Shown: piece after piece, positions 47,101 to 56,264 of the stretch
Position numbering within the stretch: the stretch's first letter is position 1
Layout of the letters: each line of letters opens with the position of its first letter
Source of the DNA: Eretmocerus hayati
Lineage: Eukaryota; Arthropoda; Insecta; Hymenoptera; Aphelinidae
Direction of reading: 5' to 3'
Length of the DNA: 64,000 nucleotides
Assembly: GCA_029851415.1 (NCBI GenBank)
Contig: CM056743.1
Location: 22,110,905 to 22,174,904, forward strand
Notes under the pieces: model-generated
Seen by the model: the letters and a program-made list of their open reading frames with translations, nothing else
Told to the model about the DNA's origin: nothing
Databases searched by the model: none
Position numbers and translations under genes: made by a program

Positions 47101-49779
47101 GAGGTCCAGAAAAAGCTGAGCAACGCCGACTAGACCAGGAATTACTCAAGGTCTTAGAAATAGCTCGTGAAAAGAAAAATCAACTCGAACAGGCTCAATA
47201 CGACTGTGAGGTGAGTTCCGTGGATTACCTGATAAGAGCGCTCCCCAGCGTATTTTTGTCGAAAATGTTATGTGCATGTTAGATAGCATGAATTAGTTTT
47301 GGAATAGTTTGTACAGTTGTAAGCGCGTAACATTGGCGCAGCAGATTCTGTCTCTGTAACGGAAAATCTTCTGCTCCAAAGCGTAGACAGTGTTCAACAA
47401 AGTTATAGTGCCACTGGTAACGAGAAGATTAAACCCACGTGAGTCTTAATCAGAGAAAAATTCGGAACCATCCAAAGATTGAAGCTTACGAAGTGAGCTC
47501 TGGAGCTCAAATGGTTACTGGGCAAGGGCCCCCATAGATGGAACGGATGAACTACTCGAGTCCTCGGAAACATTTCAGCGTGGGCCATTTGACGCACTCA
47601 CTACAGTTCCCTCAATAAAATTTATCATTATTCTGAATATAAGATCTAGGCAGCCCCCTTTACGAGTAATGAATTGGTATAGGGTTCTCTCGTGTTAGAG
47701 AACCCTAACCAACTTAATTAGAAAGCCAAGAAAATTTTCTTCAAAATGGCCACATGAAATGAATTTTGCCCATGAAATTGGTTCCGAGAATCGAAATTCC
47801 TGCGCATGCGCAGAAACTGGACGATTTTCAGTGGCGTGGACAATAGCAAAAACAGGCCGTAGGAAGCAGAGTAGTATATACTATAATACAAGGGCGCAAA
47901 CGATGGTTTTCGCAGTCAAGGGTCTAAATAGTCACGAGAAAGCGAAAACCGTTTCGCCCGAGTATCATACTATGTTTTTTGATCTTCTGTGAGCAAATGA
48001 AAAGCGACAAACAGTGTGCAAACGACTCATTTGCGCACAGAAGATCAAAAAATATCTTCGGGGTCATTTTTTCTGAAAAAACACAACATTTTAGATCAGA
48101 TATCAAATTTCAAGTGATAAAAAATGGCTTTTTGAAGAACTAATATTCTTGTAATTTTTATTTTTTCGCTTGCTAAACCCACGCACAACCTCAAAATCAG
48201 TTTTACAACCTGAGACCGAATTCAATACGTTTATCTCAAGTCTCTCTGAATGCCGCAAACTGCATTCCCGTATCTCTGATTCGATTCGAGAAATATAAAC
48301 TTTGTTGAGAATTAAACTCAAATCTTGTCGTTGGAGAGAATTCAAAGAAATAAATCAAAATGTGTCCCAGATCCCTGGGAAAATTTTTATGTGGTCCTAC
48401 GGGTGATAAAAAGTTCATATTTTGTACTATAAATTTTAATACAGAAGCCAAGATAACAATGTGAGACATGATCCTTCTTCGTAGGTTCACTCATACGTCA
48501 AGTCTCACAGGGCAGAGAAGAGATATTGTTTTTCCTTGTCCAGTAATCTGGTTTTCAATGCATGTTACAGCGAATGGAGGAGAATTGCGAGCAATTAGAC
48601 AAAGATATCGAAAGAATTAAGCAAGAGAAAGAAAACAAACGGCGAACGGCATCTGAATTGGAGCAACAGATCAACGAACAAGAAAGAAAACTATCAAGAG
48701 CTGACAAAAACTTGCGCAAGGTCATCAAAGACGTGCAAAATAAGTGTGTCTGTACCTCGGATGAGACGATCCTTCTGCAAGAGGTAAAGTTGAGAATCAC
48801 TACCATCTGTGAATTCAATTTTACTTCCTCTGTAGAAAAATTGAATTTTTCATAGCAATCTTATTTCATTGAAGCGCGAAAGTCTTGTGGATACCATATT
48901 CATTTTGAACTATTGAATTAAAATCCCGTTTCTCTCTGTCAAAAGAATTGCAACTGGCCCAACTCCAGCATTAGACCTGAATCTTTTGAATCCAGACATC
49001 AAGGTTGTAAATTCTGCTCAATGGTTATAATTGGTGCATAGCAAATCTGATCAATTGTAGCCAATCATGGATTTGTCACTGCCAAGATGAGAACATTCCG
49101 CATACCGTCATGTTGGTCAAAACTATCGAATATAGCCTATGCATTATGCAATATAAATGTTGTCAACCCAGTTGACGTCGATTTCCAAAATTGATAGATC
49201 AGCATGGATCATGTATCGTCATGTTCCTAGTGAAGATTTATTTTGTAAAGCTAAGAGTTGAAAATGATTAAAGTCTTGGATCTCTTCTTAATAGATTTCT
49301 CATGACCGAAAAGATTCATAAGCTTGGCTAATCCTTCTCGAGTATTTTAGACATCCAAAACAGAAGCATCATAATGTACCACTCGTATCAAATTGTTTCA
49401 ACTGAACCGTCCATAACCATCCAAATATCTTTCAATTACATGGCAGAGAGACATTGCCGTTCGTGAGCTTCAAGAATTAAATCAACTGGCGCTGCAGCGC
49501 ATCGCTGAATTCGCAACTCGACATCTTGAAGCAGATGCCTATGTAAAGAAACTCTTATCGGAACGCGGAATTGAACTGCCCAGTGCATTTCATTTAAAAC
49601 TCGGACCTCCCAGTGTGACTCCGCTAAATTCAAGCAGATCTACATCGGTGACAAGCAGCAGAAGTACAATCAGCAGCAGGCCCAGTGTCAGCCGAGACAG
49701 AGGATTCTCTACTACAGGATCGTACGTTGGTCCAGTTCGGCTGCATAGTCGAGCCACTGCCCGGTCATTTTGTCCATAA
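35038..49779 (+). CDS. CCDC39 (FAP59 homologue), axonemal 96-nm ruler coiled coil
   Basis: Twelve exons with GT/AG borders join into an intact frame of 941 codons, equal to the human protein as I recall it. CCDC39 pairs with CCDC40 along the A-tubule and sets the 96-nm repeat that positions inner dynein arms, radial spokes and the nexin complex in motile cilia and flagella; in insects this means sperm tails and ciliated sensory neurons. Diagnostic blocks are the N-terminal LGWSDGFRIPIANAENK, ..LAAWEEQLAKADDRN, RRIRIQQLQARYELLIASLG, ..KAEHEVRSMENTLRLVNACN, and a Ser/Arg-rich tail (SSRSTSVTSSRSTISSRPS). All lie in the same order as in the family, and nearly all of the rest is heptad coiled coil. 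There are about 12 kb of introns with several TIR elements, none in the coding exons. An X-box-like site lies about 200 bp upstream. Confidence 0.93.
35912..36337 (+). CDS. CCDC39 exon 2 (residues 34-175)
   Basis: Acceptor AATTCCTATAG; donor GTGAGC after TTTAAG. Long charged coiled coil with the family block A-A-W-E-E-Q-L-A-K-A-D near its end. Confidence 0.92.
37204..37294 (+). CDS. CCDC39 exon 3 (residues 176-205)
   Basis: Short 91-nt exon (KIEQERQMLSEKAEVYRQAV...IHEM) between TTTACAG and GTGAGT. It ends in phase 1 and the split codon G/AG (Glu) is completed by exon 4. Too short to notice without its splice sites. Confidence 0.85.
38170..38400. repeat. Diverged repeat in CCDC39 intron 3
   Basis: The stretch GCATATTTGGACACCCCGCG...CTCATAATCTTGAGATCAAG..CTATTGCC aligns with GCGTATTTGGATACCTCGCA...CGTCATCTTGAAACAGCAAG..ATTATCGC in intron 6 (40560-40632). 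This is an old dispersed pair. Confidence 0.5.
38790..39083. repeat. Hairpin in CCDC39 intron 3
   Basis: Arms 38790-38905 and 38912-39083 share ATGATCGAGGCGCGAATG and ATGCAATTTTCCGATG (complements) around a 6-nt loop. The right arm has an extra ~55 bp containing GCCTGCGGCTTGGC. Just upstream, TTACGCACTG/TTCACGCACGAG motifs repeat. Confidence 0.75.
39338..39468 (+). CDS. CCDC39 exon 4 (residues 206-249)
   Basis: Acceptor TGTATTCAG, donor GTAAGT. Reads MMLDRTAHLYSQGMRDRRHL then MDQWSQSVQVLTQRDKSIYD, which aligns with the family's 'ERQELIKQWENTIEQMQKRD' region. Confidence 0.88.
39572..39763 (+). CDS. CCDC39 exon 5 (residues 250-313)
   Basis: Acceptor GATCCGCAG, donor GTTAGC after GCCATACAG. 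Starts EIDSMRQVVKERMEAYEEAE; coiled coil throughout. Confidence 0.88.
39861..40076 (+). CDS. CCDC39 exon 6 (residues 314-385)
   Basis: Acceptor TTCATCTAG, donor GTAAGT. Begins LHCQQKQLQELARNIEDMRA and ends ...KTKQLQDMLE, matching the family's 'EEKATNLEDMLKEEE' region. Confidence 0.9.
40495..40790. repeat. Palindrome-like repeat in CCDC39 intron 6
   Basis: AATTCTGACGTAATA at the left is mirrored by TATTACGTCAGAATT at the right. Inside, TTTGGATACCTCGCACAAG is mirrored by CTTGTGCGAGGTATCTAAG. It is related to the copy at 38170-38400. Confidence 0.6.
41274..41657 (+). CDS. CCDC39 exon 7 (residues 386-513)
   Basis: Acceptor TCTTTATTTAG, donor GTGAGA. Begins KEERAKSTLAKETERAQSLC and ends ...SETLKTLQSQLGSLE. 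Confidence 0.92.
42673..43454. mobile_element. 782-bp CACTGAGAA TIR element in CCDC39 intron 7
   Basis: Starts CACTGAGAAGAAAAATGATTG and ends with a complement, CAATTTTTTTTCTCAGTG, flanked by TA. The interior is very AT-rich, with TTTATTCA-type motifs in both orientations more than ten times. A MITE with no coding content. Confidence 0.75.
43604..44140. repeat. Nearly perfect 260-bp-arm palindrome in CCDC39 intron 7
   Basis: Arms 43604-43862 and 43880-44140 are inverted copies that appear almost mismatch-free, separated by about 17 bp. The arms contain GTGTTG/CAACAC motifs. The near identity suggests recent formation or gene conversion. It lies 150 bp from the CACTGAGAA element. Confidence 0.85.
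44030..44420. repeat. GTGTTG-rich degenerate tandem repeat
   Basis: TTACGAAGCTTGTGTTGGTT occurs at about 44041 and again near 44175, giving a unit of about 135 bp. GTGTTG then recurs irregularly to about 44420. This is the non-palindromic extension of the preceding hairpin. Confidence 0.6.
45128..45150 (+). other. B-box-like sequence
   Basis: TTTGGTTCGAATCCCAG resembles a Pol III B box (GGTTCGAATCC). No matching A box or cloverleaf could be fitted upstream, so this is at most a tRNA-derived SINE remnant in CCDC39 intron 7. Confidence 0.2.
45701..45955 (+). CDS. CCDC39 exon 8 (residues 514-598)
   Basis: Acceptor TTTTGACTAG, donor GTAAGT. Contains LLLIDGAEKQLRLASQNY and IIQLRLSEAL, equivalent to 'LFIDRSEKELDKAKG..LLKLEVKRTREML' in the family. 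Confidence 0.92.
46044..46271 (+). CDS. CCDC39 exon 9 (residues 599-674)
   Basis: Acceptor TATATGACAG, donor GTAAGA. Contains RRIRIQQLQARYELLIASLG followed by ANPEDGSP..TYLAIQSAQ, a strongly conserved family segment (KLKNRYEIL...YYVIKAAQ). Confidence 0.94.
46654..46774. mobile_element. 121-bp MITE, copy 2 (CCDC39 intron 9)
   Basis: CCCTGGTAGAAATTG...CACATTTCTACCAGGG with TA on both sides. Same length as the copy at 33671-33791, with about a dozen differences. Its TIRs are more perfect than those of copy 1. Confidence 0.8.
46953..47210 (+). CDS. CCDC39 exon 10 (residues 675-760)
   Basis: Acceptor CCCGTGCAG, donor GTGAGT. ERYLLQERGDQLDRSIRKAE then HEVRSMENTLRLVNACNDKY is the best-conserved block of the gene. 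Confidence 0.94.
47801..47814. promoter_or_regulatory. Palindromic NRF1-like sequence
   Basis: CTGCGCATGCGCAG fits the NRF1 consensus (YGCGCAYGCGCR). It is in CCDC39 intron 10, not near a start site, so function is doubtful. The same core, TGCGCATGCGC, is at 50621-50631 in the centre of another palindrome. Confidence 0.25.
47975..48050. repeat. Small hairpin in CCDC39 intron 10
   Basis: TTTTTTGATCTTCTGTGAGC..AAATGA pairs with TCATTTGCGCACAGAAGATC..AAAAAA across about 20 nt. Confidence 0.6.
48571..48783 (+). CDS. CCDC39 exon 11 (residues 761-831)
   Basis: Acceptor GCATGTTACAG, donor GTAAAG. Highly charged coiled coil (RMEENCEQLDKDIERIKQEK...). Confidence 0.9.
49447..49779 (+). CDS. CCDC39 exon 12 and stop (residues 832-941)
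   Basis: Acceptor ACATGGCAG. Reads RDIAVRELQELNQLALQRIA, then LSERGIELPSAFHLKLGPPS, then a Ser/Thr/Arg-rich unstructured tail and TAA at 49777-49779. The family ends the same way (SGLELPT.. then Ser-rich tail). Confidence 0.92.
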   Translation, partial: RDIAVRELQELNQLALQRIAEFATRHLEADAYVKKLLSERGIELPSAFHLKLGPPSVTPLNSSRSTSVTSSRSTISSRPSVSRDRGFSTTGSYVGPVRLHSRATARSFCP

Positions 49780-49855
49780 TCGTGGCATTTATTTTGCTCC
49801 TCTTGATATCACCTGGAGATCAATAGATCTAAGATGTGGTTTTGAAATCTGGTCA

Positions 49856-49861
49856 AATAAA
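49856..49861 (+). terminator. Possible CCDC39 polyadenylation signal
   Basis: AATAAA 77 bp after the CCDC39 stop codon, followed by GT-rich sequence (CTGTGGATATGATGG). Suitable distance for a short 3' UTR. Confidence 0.4.
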
Positions 49862-50174
49862 CACTGTGGATATGATGGATGCCTTTTTTGTGCAGTTTAA
49901 GGGGATGTCGGAGTCCTATCAATATTGTACAGTTACCTGCTCTGGGTTGGAATCTGAGGTTAAAATCACCCGTTGGCAGGGGGATGTCTCACTCAACATC
50001 TGTGAAAAGAGTTATCCCGATCACTGGTTTTATCAATTTCTCTATCCGTGTTCATGTGTTGCAAGACTACCATCATTTTCAATTCCCGATCAATTGAAGG
50101 AGCTGTTCTCGGTGCAGATTATCACTTGGTTAGTCAGTCATTGTATGTTATCTATTATGATAAGCATCTAGATG

Positions 50175-51066
50175 ATGATTGATTCCATGTAAAAAAACGA
50201 CACATGAAAAATAGTGATGTCTAGGATCGGTTTCTCGTGGTTATAATTCGATTCTGTGGTCCAAAATATCAAGTTTCCACTCACTAGGAGGTCTCAAAAA
50301 AATATCGGAGACGCCGGCGGAGCTATTTCTGTTTCGCTTTTTGATTCCACCGGAGCATCAAAATCATGATCGTTTTTCACTAAATTGGATATATCTCGAG
50401 TTTGGCTCAAGATAATCTTACGTAAATTACACTATTTGGAAGATCTTGAAAAAACCTATCGACAATGACCTGGAAGATTTTCGTTTGCTATTTCAGGCTC
50501 TGATCAGGCAAAATCCGGAAACGTCAGGCTAACCTGATAATCTCAAAAAGCAATTTCTTTTAAACTCTTCAGAAAAATGATTACTCATTCTCTAACAAAT
50601 CAGGAAACGGAGATTTCTGCGCATGCGCCAGGTTGGCCGAATTTCAAACAATTTTGCATGAAAAATCATATTTTTGAAAAGTTTAAAAGAATTGCTTTTT
50701 GAGATTATCAGCTTAGCTTGATTTTTTCGGATTTTGACTGATCAGAGACTGAAATAGCTAAAGAAAATCTTCAAGATCATTTTCGATAGTTTTTTTCAAG
50801 ATCTTTCGAAAGGTGTAATCACGCAGCATTATCTTGAACCAAACTCGAGATATATCTAATTTAGTATAAAAAGATCATGATTTTGATGCTCCGGTGGATA
50901 CAAAAAGCGAAACCGAAATAGCTTCGCAGGCGTCCCCGAAATTTTTTTGGGACCCCCTAGTGAGTGTAAACTTGATATTCTGAACCACAGAATCGAATTA
51001 AAATCACGAGAAACCGATCCGAGATATCACTATTTTTCATGTGTCGCTTTCAAATGGAATCCATCT
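50175..51066. repeat. Large palindrome (arms about 400 bp)
   Basis: Left arm 50175-50570 and right arm about 50650-51066 share ACACATGAAAAATAGTGAT, GGATCGGTTTCTCGTG and ATCAAAATCATGATC in complement. Divergence is visible, so it is older than the 43.6-kb palindrome. The centre has TGCGCATGCGCC. Directly abuts a palindromic MITE. Confidence 0.75.
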
Positions 51067-51074
51067 GACACCTA

Positions 51075-51374
51075 TCTTGATGAAACTTTGGGAATTTTCT
51101 TGTTTTGGTGAGAAATGAAGGTATCTCCAAGGATTAAGTCCAATGGGGCTCCTGTCCCGAGATACAGCTATGAAGATTAGCATTGTCCATATAGGCCCAT
51201 GTCAAAATGACCCATATATAGATATACTGACAATGCTAATCCCCATAGCTGTATCTCGGGACAGACGGCCCATTGGACAAAACCCTTTTGGGTACCTTCA
51301 TTATTCTCACCAAAACAAGAAGATTCCTAAAGTTTCGTCAAGATCCAGGACCCACAAGGTTGGTGCTCCCCTTG
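51075..51374. mobile_element. Palindromic MITE, copy 2 (centre inverted)
   Basis: CTTGATGAAACTTTGGGAAT...ACCCACAAGGTTGGTGCTCC. It matches 28746-29078 along both arms, while the centre reads GTCCATATAGGCCCATGTC..ATATAGATATACTG, the complement of copy 1. It is therefore the same family inserted in the opposite orientation. Confidence 0.8.
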
Positions 51375-53436
51375 CTAGTCAAAGTGTGTAACGGTCAGGG
51401 ATCTCATGAAATGACTAGTTAGAGCGTTGCAGAATTGAGCCATTTCACACTTTCACTAAAATCGCTCGTCATTTCATGAAATCACTGGATTCAACGCTGT
51501 GACTGTAACATATACATATGGTTCATTCTCCATAAGCGCGTCATTTTGGACATCTGCATTCTGGAGGAAAAAATGGTACTTAAAACTGTCCTGGTGGGTA
51601 TAGGATATCTTTCATTCTCGCTATAGATGAACGTATGATGTTTTGGCCAACCAAATCTGAACGCACAGCAACGTAGAATGAATTCTCTGTATTTTGGTGA
51701 GGCATGGAGTTTAAACAAATAACGTGAAGACTCTTCTTATAGAGTGAGCAAACCACATATACCATCTTGATTGAAGTGTTGGTGTCTGAATGTGATTATT
51801 TAAACTCAAGGGTTGAGTAGTATGTATTATGGCAGCGCGTATCTCGTTCAGTTTGAGCCGCAGATATAGATCGGTGCGCGACTCTTGAAATTCGATCACT
51901 AAGTGGCTAAACTCGGCACAAAAGCACGATTCTGGGCTCAAATGATAGGCGATACATTCCATGATCGATATTGATGACAATCATTGTCCAAAAATTGCAG
52001 TGCGATATGAGGAAATACCAAATACATGCATTTTTCGCCTTTTAACGGTTTTTTGGGTACAAGTCGGGGAATATTGATTTTTTCGAAAAAATAAGTGAAC
52101 TAACTTTTTGTAGATTTTTTGAAGATCTACAAATAATGTCTTCACAAGTTTTCCGAAAACCCCCATATTTCAGGACTTATAATAAAAAACCGAAAGAGAC
52201 GTTAAAGGATGCACGTCTTATTGTTTATTCTTGCCGCGCCCCAATTTTCGAACAATGATTCTCATTAATATTGATCATTGAATGTGCCCCTCATCATTCC
52301 AGCCCAGAGTGATGCCGTTAAAGCGAGTTTAGCTACTTTCTCAAACCAGAAACGAGAATTGAGTGATCATCATCATTAACCTTTGACCAATTGCATTTTT
52401 TTCGATTCCTTAACGTCAATTTTTCGGAAATTCGAAATCTGTCCTCATTTTTCAAAATTGGCACAATTCCGACAGGAATCTGTCTTGGCCAAAACAAAAA
52501 AATACGTATCTCTTAATTTTTGACCTAGAATCACATACTTCATCGCCGAAAAAATCCGAGACTTGACCCGTTTTCACTACATGATCTTACATAATCTTGT
52601 CGGTGAACGTAGAATTTAGGATGATATGAGGTGCATTGGTGAATTTTGGAGCGGGCCACAGATGTTCGAAAAATCGCTCAAATAGCGCGCCAGAGCGGCA
52701 ACTTGGGTATACTCATCCTAGAGTCGGGAACAATATTTCACTTATAATCTCGCTCCAATGTCACTGCCACCATGCCAATGTCATATGCTAGCTGCATCTG
52801 CAGATAGCTCTGATAAGAATCATACATCCTTGGCTTTCTCGGTTATCGCAAACTCACTGAACTGCGTCCTGTTAATACTCACACTGAGATGCAGATGATA
52901 AATATTTGATTACTAAAAGAGTTGACAATGTGTTGTACGGGTGATTGGCCATGATAAAACACGTGCAACAGAATCCTTCAACTTTTCCGCTCATCAAATG
53001 ACTCACGGGTCTCAGCTCTCATCAAAAATATCATTGATACGAGCTTAGTAATCTAAAATAAAATTCAACCCTGTATGCAATGAAGGAAGTCTAGAAAATA
53101 ATTGTGGCACGTTACACCTATTTGAAATTTTCGAATTATATCCGGAACTACGATTTCCATCACCAAACGCATTCATGATGTCCCAGTTTCTCATTCACAT
53201 CTCGATTTTGCATTGGGGCAAGGTTATAATTCGAGTCTCATAAATTGTCCAGCCAATCTGAAGCATGAAAATGTTACGAAGCACGGTCTATGAAATCAGA
53301 ATGGCTCAATTCTTTGCTTTTTTTGGAATGGGTTAACAATTAATACAGTCCAGTAGCCGAGAGTCTTTCCAGTAATCTCGTCTGACTACGGCAAACGATA
53401 TTATCTACTACACGAATCATGTCATCTTCAGTAAAT
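51375..53436. other. No gene seen
   Basis: About 2 kb. Two overlapping minus-strand ORFs between 51491 and 51980 have no recognisable domain, splice signals or start context. No clear repeats. Confidence 0.4.
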
Positions 53437-53607
53437 ATATACACTGTAAAGAATGTTTTCGAAAGATTTAAATCAATAGGTTGAATGGAAAATTCAACCA
53501 ACTATTACTTGTTGCAGAAACTGGTTGAATTTTCAACCACGTATGGTTCAATTTCTCTTTCAATAAGTTGTTTGGAGTTTTCGAACGGAAAACTTTACAG
53601 TGTATAT
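53437..53607. mobile_element. 171-bp CACTGTAAAG MITE
   Basis: ATATACACTGTAAAGAATG...AAACTTTACAGTGTATAT with further pairing of TTTTCGAA. The interior contains GGTTGAATGGAAAATTCAACC-type palindromes. Its ends resemble those of the 29221-29797 element (CACTGTAAA). Confidence 0.7.
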
Positions 53608-53611
53608 GTTA

Positions 53612-53790
53612 CCGGCAAAGTCCGGAATGCAGGCAAACCGCGGATTACCTTGGCAAACCGCAGTTTGCATGCGGCGTCTCCGTCAAAGTCCGGAATGGAT
53701 GCTTCATTCCGAACTTTGCCTAGGCAATCCTAGGATTGCCTGCTCTCGTACAGGCAATTCGTGGATTGCCGTTGAGGCTTCAGGCAAAGT
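53612..53790. repeat. AGGCAA-motif degenerate repeat
   Basis: AGGCAAACCGCGGATT, GGCAAACCGCAGTTT, AGGCAATCCTAGGATT, AGGCAATTCGTGGATT and GCAAAGTCCGGAATG recur at short intervals. Each combines AGGCAA with a small palindrome. Confidence 0.6.
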
Positions 53791-54081
53791 TGGATGCAAG
53801 CATTATTTCATATGCTGGGGGTCTCGAGTTTTCACTTTTGATGCGTTTTCACGAGGATGAATTATAAGTGTGGGTCATCATTCACGTATCCCACGTGAAT
53901 GAGCCATTCTTGGGAGATGAACATGTGCCAATGGAGAAGAAGAAAAAATCATCCTGATTTGCGGTCATCGTAACAATTCAACCTGGTTCAGTGTCAACGG
54001 GATAATTTTTTTGAAAGAATACAAATAAGAGAATTGAATGCGAACGAAATTCGCTAACCCAAATGTAGGTGTCAAGATTTG

Positions 54082-54525
54082 TTTAAGGAGGTTCGATGGT
54101 CTTGACAAAGATGTAGAGATCGTGACGAAACCTTTTACATAACTATCTTTGAGACAAAAAAATACTCTGTGAATTTTTTCAGTATTTTTCACCAGACGTT
54201 TTTTCAAGATCTAAGCTCTTACATTTTTCGAAATAATATGGGATCTTATGGACGGCGCCACCAAAACAAGCCTAAGCACCTCTTGAGATGTAGAGAAAAT
54301 TCTCATAAAATATTCAGACCTTAGAGAATTTCCTAAAGAACAATAATACTTTTCGATGATCATAGCTTACCATGCATTCTGCAGAAATATGATCGAATTG
54401 TTGTCGAAAATCGTCAACATATAGGTAAACTTGCCGTGTATTTTCGTGCATCCGAGCGGCAGGTTAGGTTAGTTTTCGTCTTCCCCCCTCACCGATCCAT
54501 CATGACACCATCGAACCTCCTTAAA
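54082..54525. mobile_element. 444-bp TTAA-ended MITE
   Basis: TTTAAGGAGGTTCGATGGT at the left and its exact complement ACCATCGAACCTCCTTAAA at the right. TTAA at both ends suggests a piggyBac-type target duplication. The interior includes GGTTAGGTTAG, a two-unit TTAGG-like string too short to call telomeric. Confidence 0.65.
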
Positions 54526-54910
54526 GGTGAACATCGAAGGAGTAAAAGTCCAAATCGATATAATAAGTGACTCAGAGAAAGTAATCACTGTCTACTCTTG
54601 AGCAGACTGGTCAGCATAAGAATGTTCTATTAAGTTATTATTCTACACAGTGAATAAATTTCCTCCCTGATGCTGTACGTGATTCACGATTGTAGCTCAG
54701 AATCATGATGCCACTTTAGACGGCGTTGCCAACTCAACATAAAACCTACACTTCTTACATAGAGAATAGGCCCAATGAGACCGAGTAGGACCAAATGAGA
54801 CCCAACCGTACCGCACTAAAACGAACTACACCAAATAAGACCGAACCAAGTACACTGAATTAGATCAAACAAGTTAGACAGGATTTCAGCATTTTTATTC
54901 CCATTCCCAT

Positions 54911-55100
54911 CCCTTGTTCCTCATAGCTCGTTCCTTACACCTCGTTCATCATACAACGTTCCTCATGATTCGTTCCTCATAACTCACTCCTCATAACTCG
55001 TTCCTCACAACTCACTTCTCATGACTCGTTCCTCATAACTCATTTCTTACAACTAACTCCTCATAACTCGTTCTTCATAACTCGTTCCTCATTTCTCGTT
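54911..55100. repeat. Minisatellite, 14-bp unit AACTCGTTCCTCAT
   Basis: About thirteen degenerate copies of AACTCGTTCCTCAT (variants AACTCACTCCTCAT, GACTCGTTCCTCAT). It continues into looser CATTCACCCA-type sequence to about 55180. Just upstream, ACCAAATGAGACC-type units repeat (54770-54880). Confidence 0.8.
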
Positions 55101-55865
55101 CACTGATTCATTCATCGATCCAGCCACCCACCCACCTGACCACTAACTCATTCACCCATGCACCCATCACACTTCACCCCTTCCGCATAGGCAACCCGAT
55201 ACGCGGAATGTGGACGGACAAATTTCGGCTGGGCGTTTAATCATTGTAATATTGTAATACAATTAGAGTAATCTCATTTTACATGTACGAGATGAAGCTT
55301 CTCGCAACTACAATTCGTGCTCCCATGAAAAGTGTAACTCACTTTTTGGAAAATACTCACTTCCTCCAATTTTCGTATGTAAAAAAAATAACATTCGAGC
55401 TAGGATGAATCGGGTGGTGGTAGATTGTAGAGTAAGAACAGACAATCAAAATGCTTCTTCGTTTGGCAGCGACACATTATTTTGGCCGAAGATCTGTGAC
55501 GTTGAACTTGCAAAATTTGTCGCGCCCACAGCTCCAAAAAAGGGCATAAACCATCGTTACTCGAATAATGAGCAGATGTCGCTCCCAAATCCTATTGCCT
55601 ATTTTACTTTGACGTATGATGAATTATCATGCACTTCAATGGGGTGCCTACAACGATTGTTATTTGAGGGCGGAGCTCGGGAAACTTGTTCAGCCTCCGA
55701 AAGCTGATTTTTCCGATCGAAAAAGATGAACGTAACGGATATAAATCATAGCTGTCGACTTTGTATGTAGTTCTTACACGATTTTCACATTGCAAACTTA
55801 TCATAATTCAAGTGGGAAAGCTTTGGGAAGCAAAAATTGCATATACCTCCGACAACTCTGTGAAC

Positions 55866-55990
55866 GCGGAATAGTATATTACGCCTCGATTGCTGGAAAC
55901 CGCGTGTTTCCGCGGCTCGTGCTGGATGTCGGCGAAGCCGACGTCTTGCGCGAGTCCCGCGGAAGAAACGCGTTGGCCATTCACGTGGGC
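55866..55990. repeat. CG-rich hairpin next to GTATATTACG
   Basis: GCGGAATAGTATATTACG is followed by CGCGTGTTTCCGCGG..GTCGGC, pairing with GCCGAC..CCGCGGAAGAAACGCG around GAA. The same GCGGAATAGTATATTACG occurs at 38585-38600, and a GCGTATATTAC with a similar-tipped hairpin is at 22333. Confidence 0.55.
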
Positions 55991-56264
55991 GCCCCCTCCC
56001 GTGAGAAAATCATTTTCGAAAACAGATTGAGTTGTGATACTTTTTTATTTATTTTATTTATTCCATCTTGCCAACCCATGGTGGCCAGCAAGAGTGACGT
56101 AGGGTATTTTATATCATGAGTGCTGCACCACGGTTTGCCCGTCTCAATTTATTGTTATTATTGTTTAATCGTCATTAATCGGATTTCGTCTGCTGCAGTT
56201 CTGTCGGTGAGAGCCGTATTCTCGTTTCTATTGCGAATCTCCCCCTAATATATAGTAGTAAGAA

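Noticed and set aside
51491..51980. Two minus-strand ORFs downstream of CCDC39
   Set aside because: No domain recognised, overlapping in different frames, no promoter or polyadenylation signals.
54465..54476. Telomere-like GGTTAGGTTAG
   Set aside because: Only two units of the insect TTAGG repeat, inside a MITE; consistent with chance.
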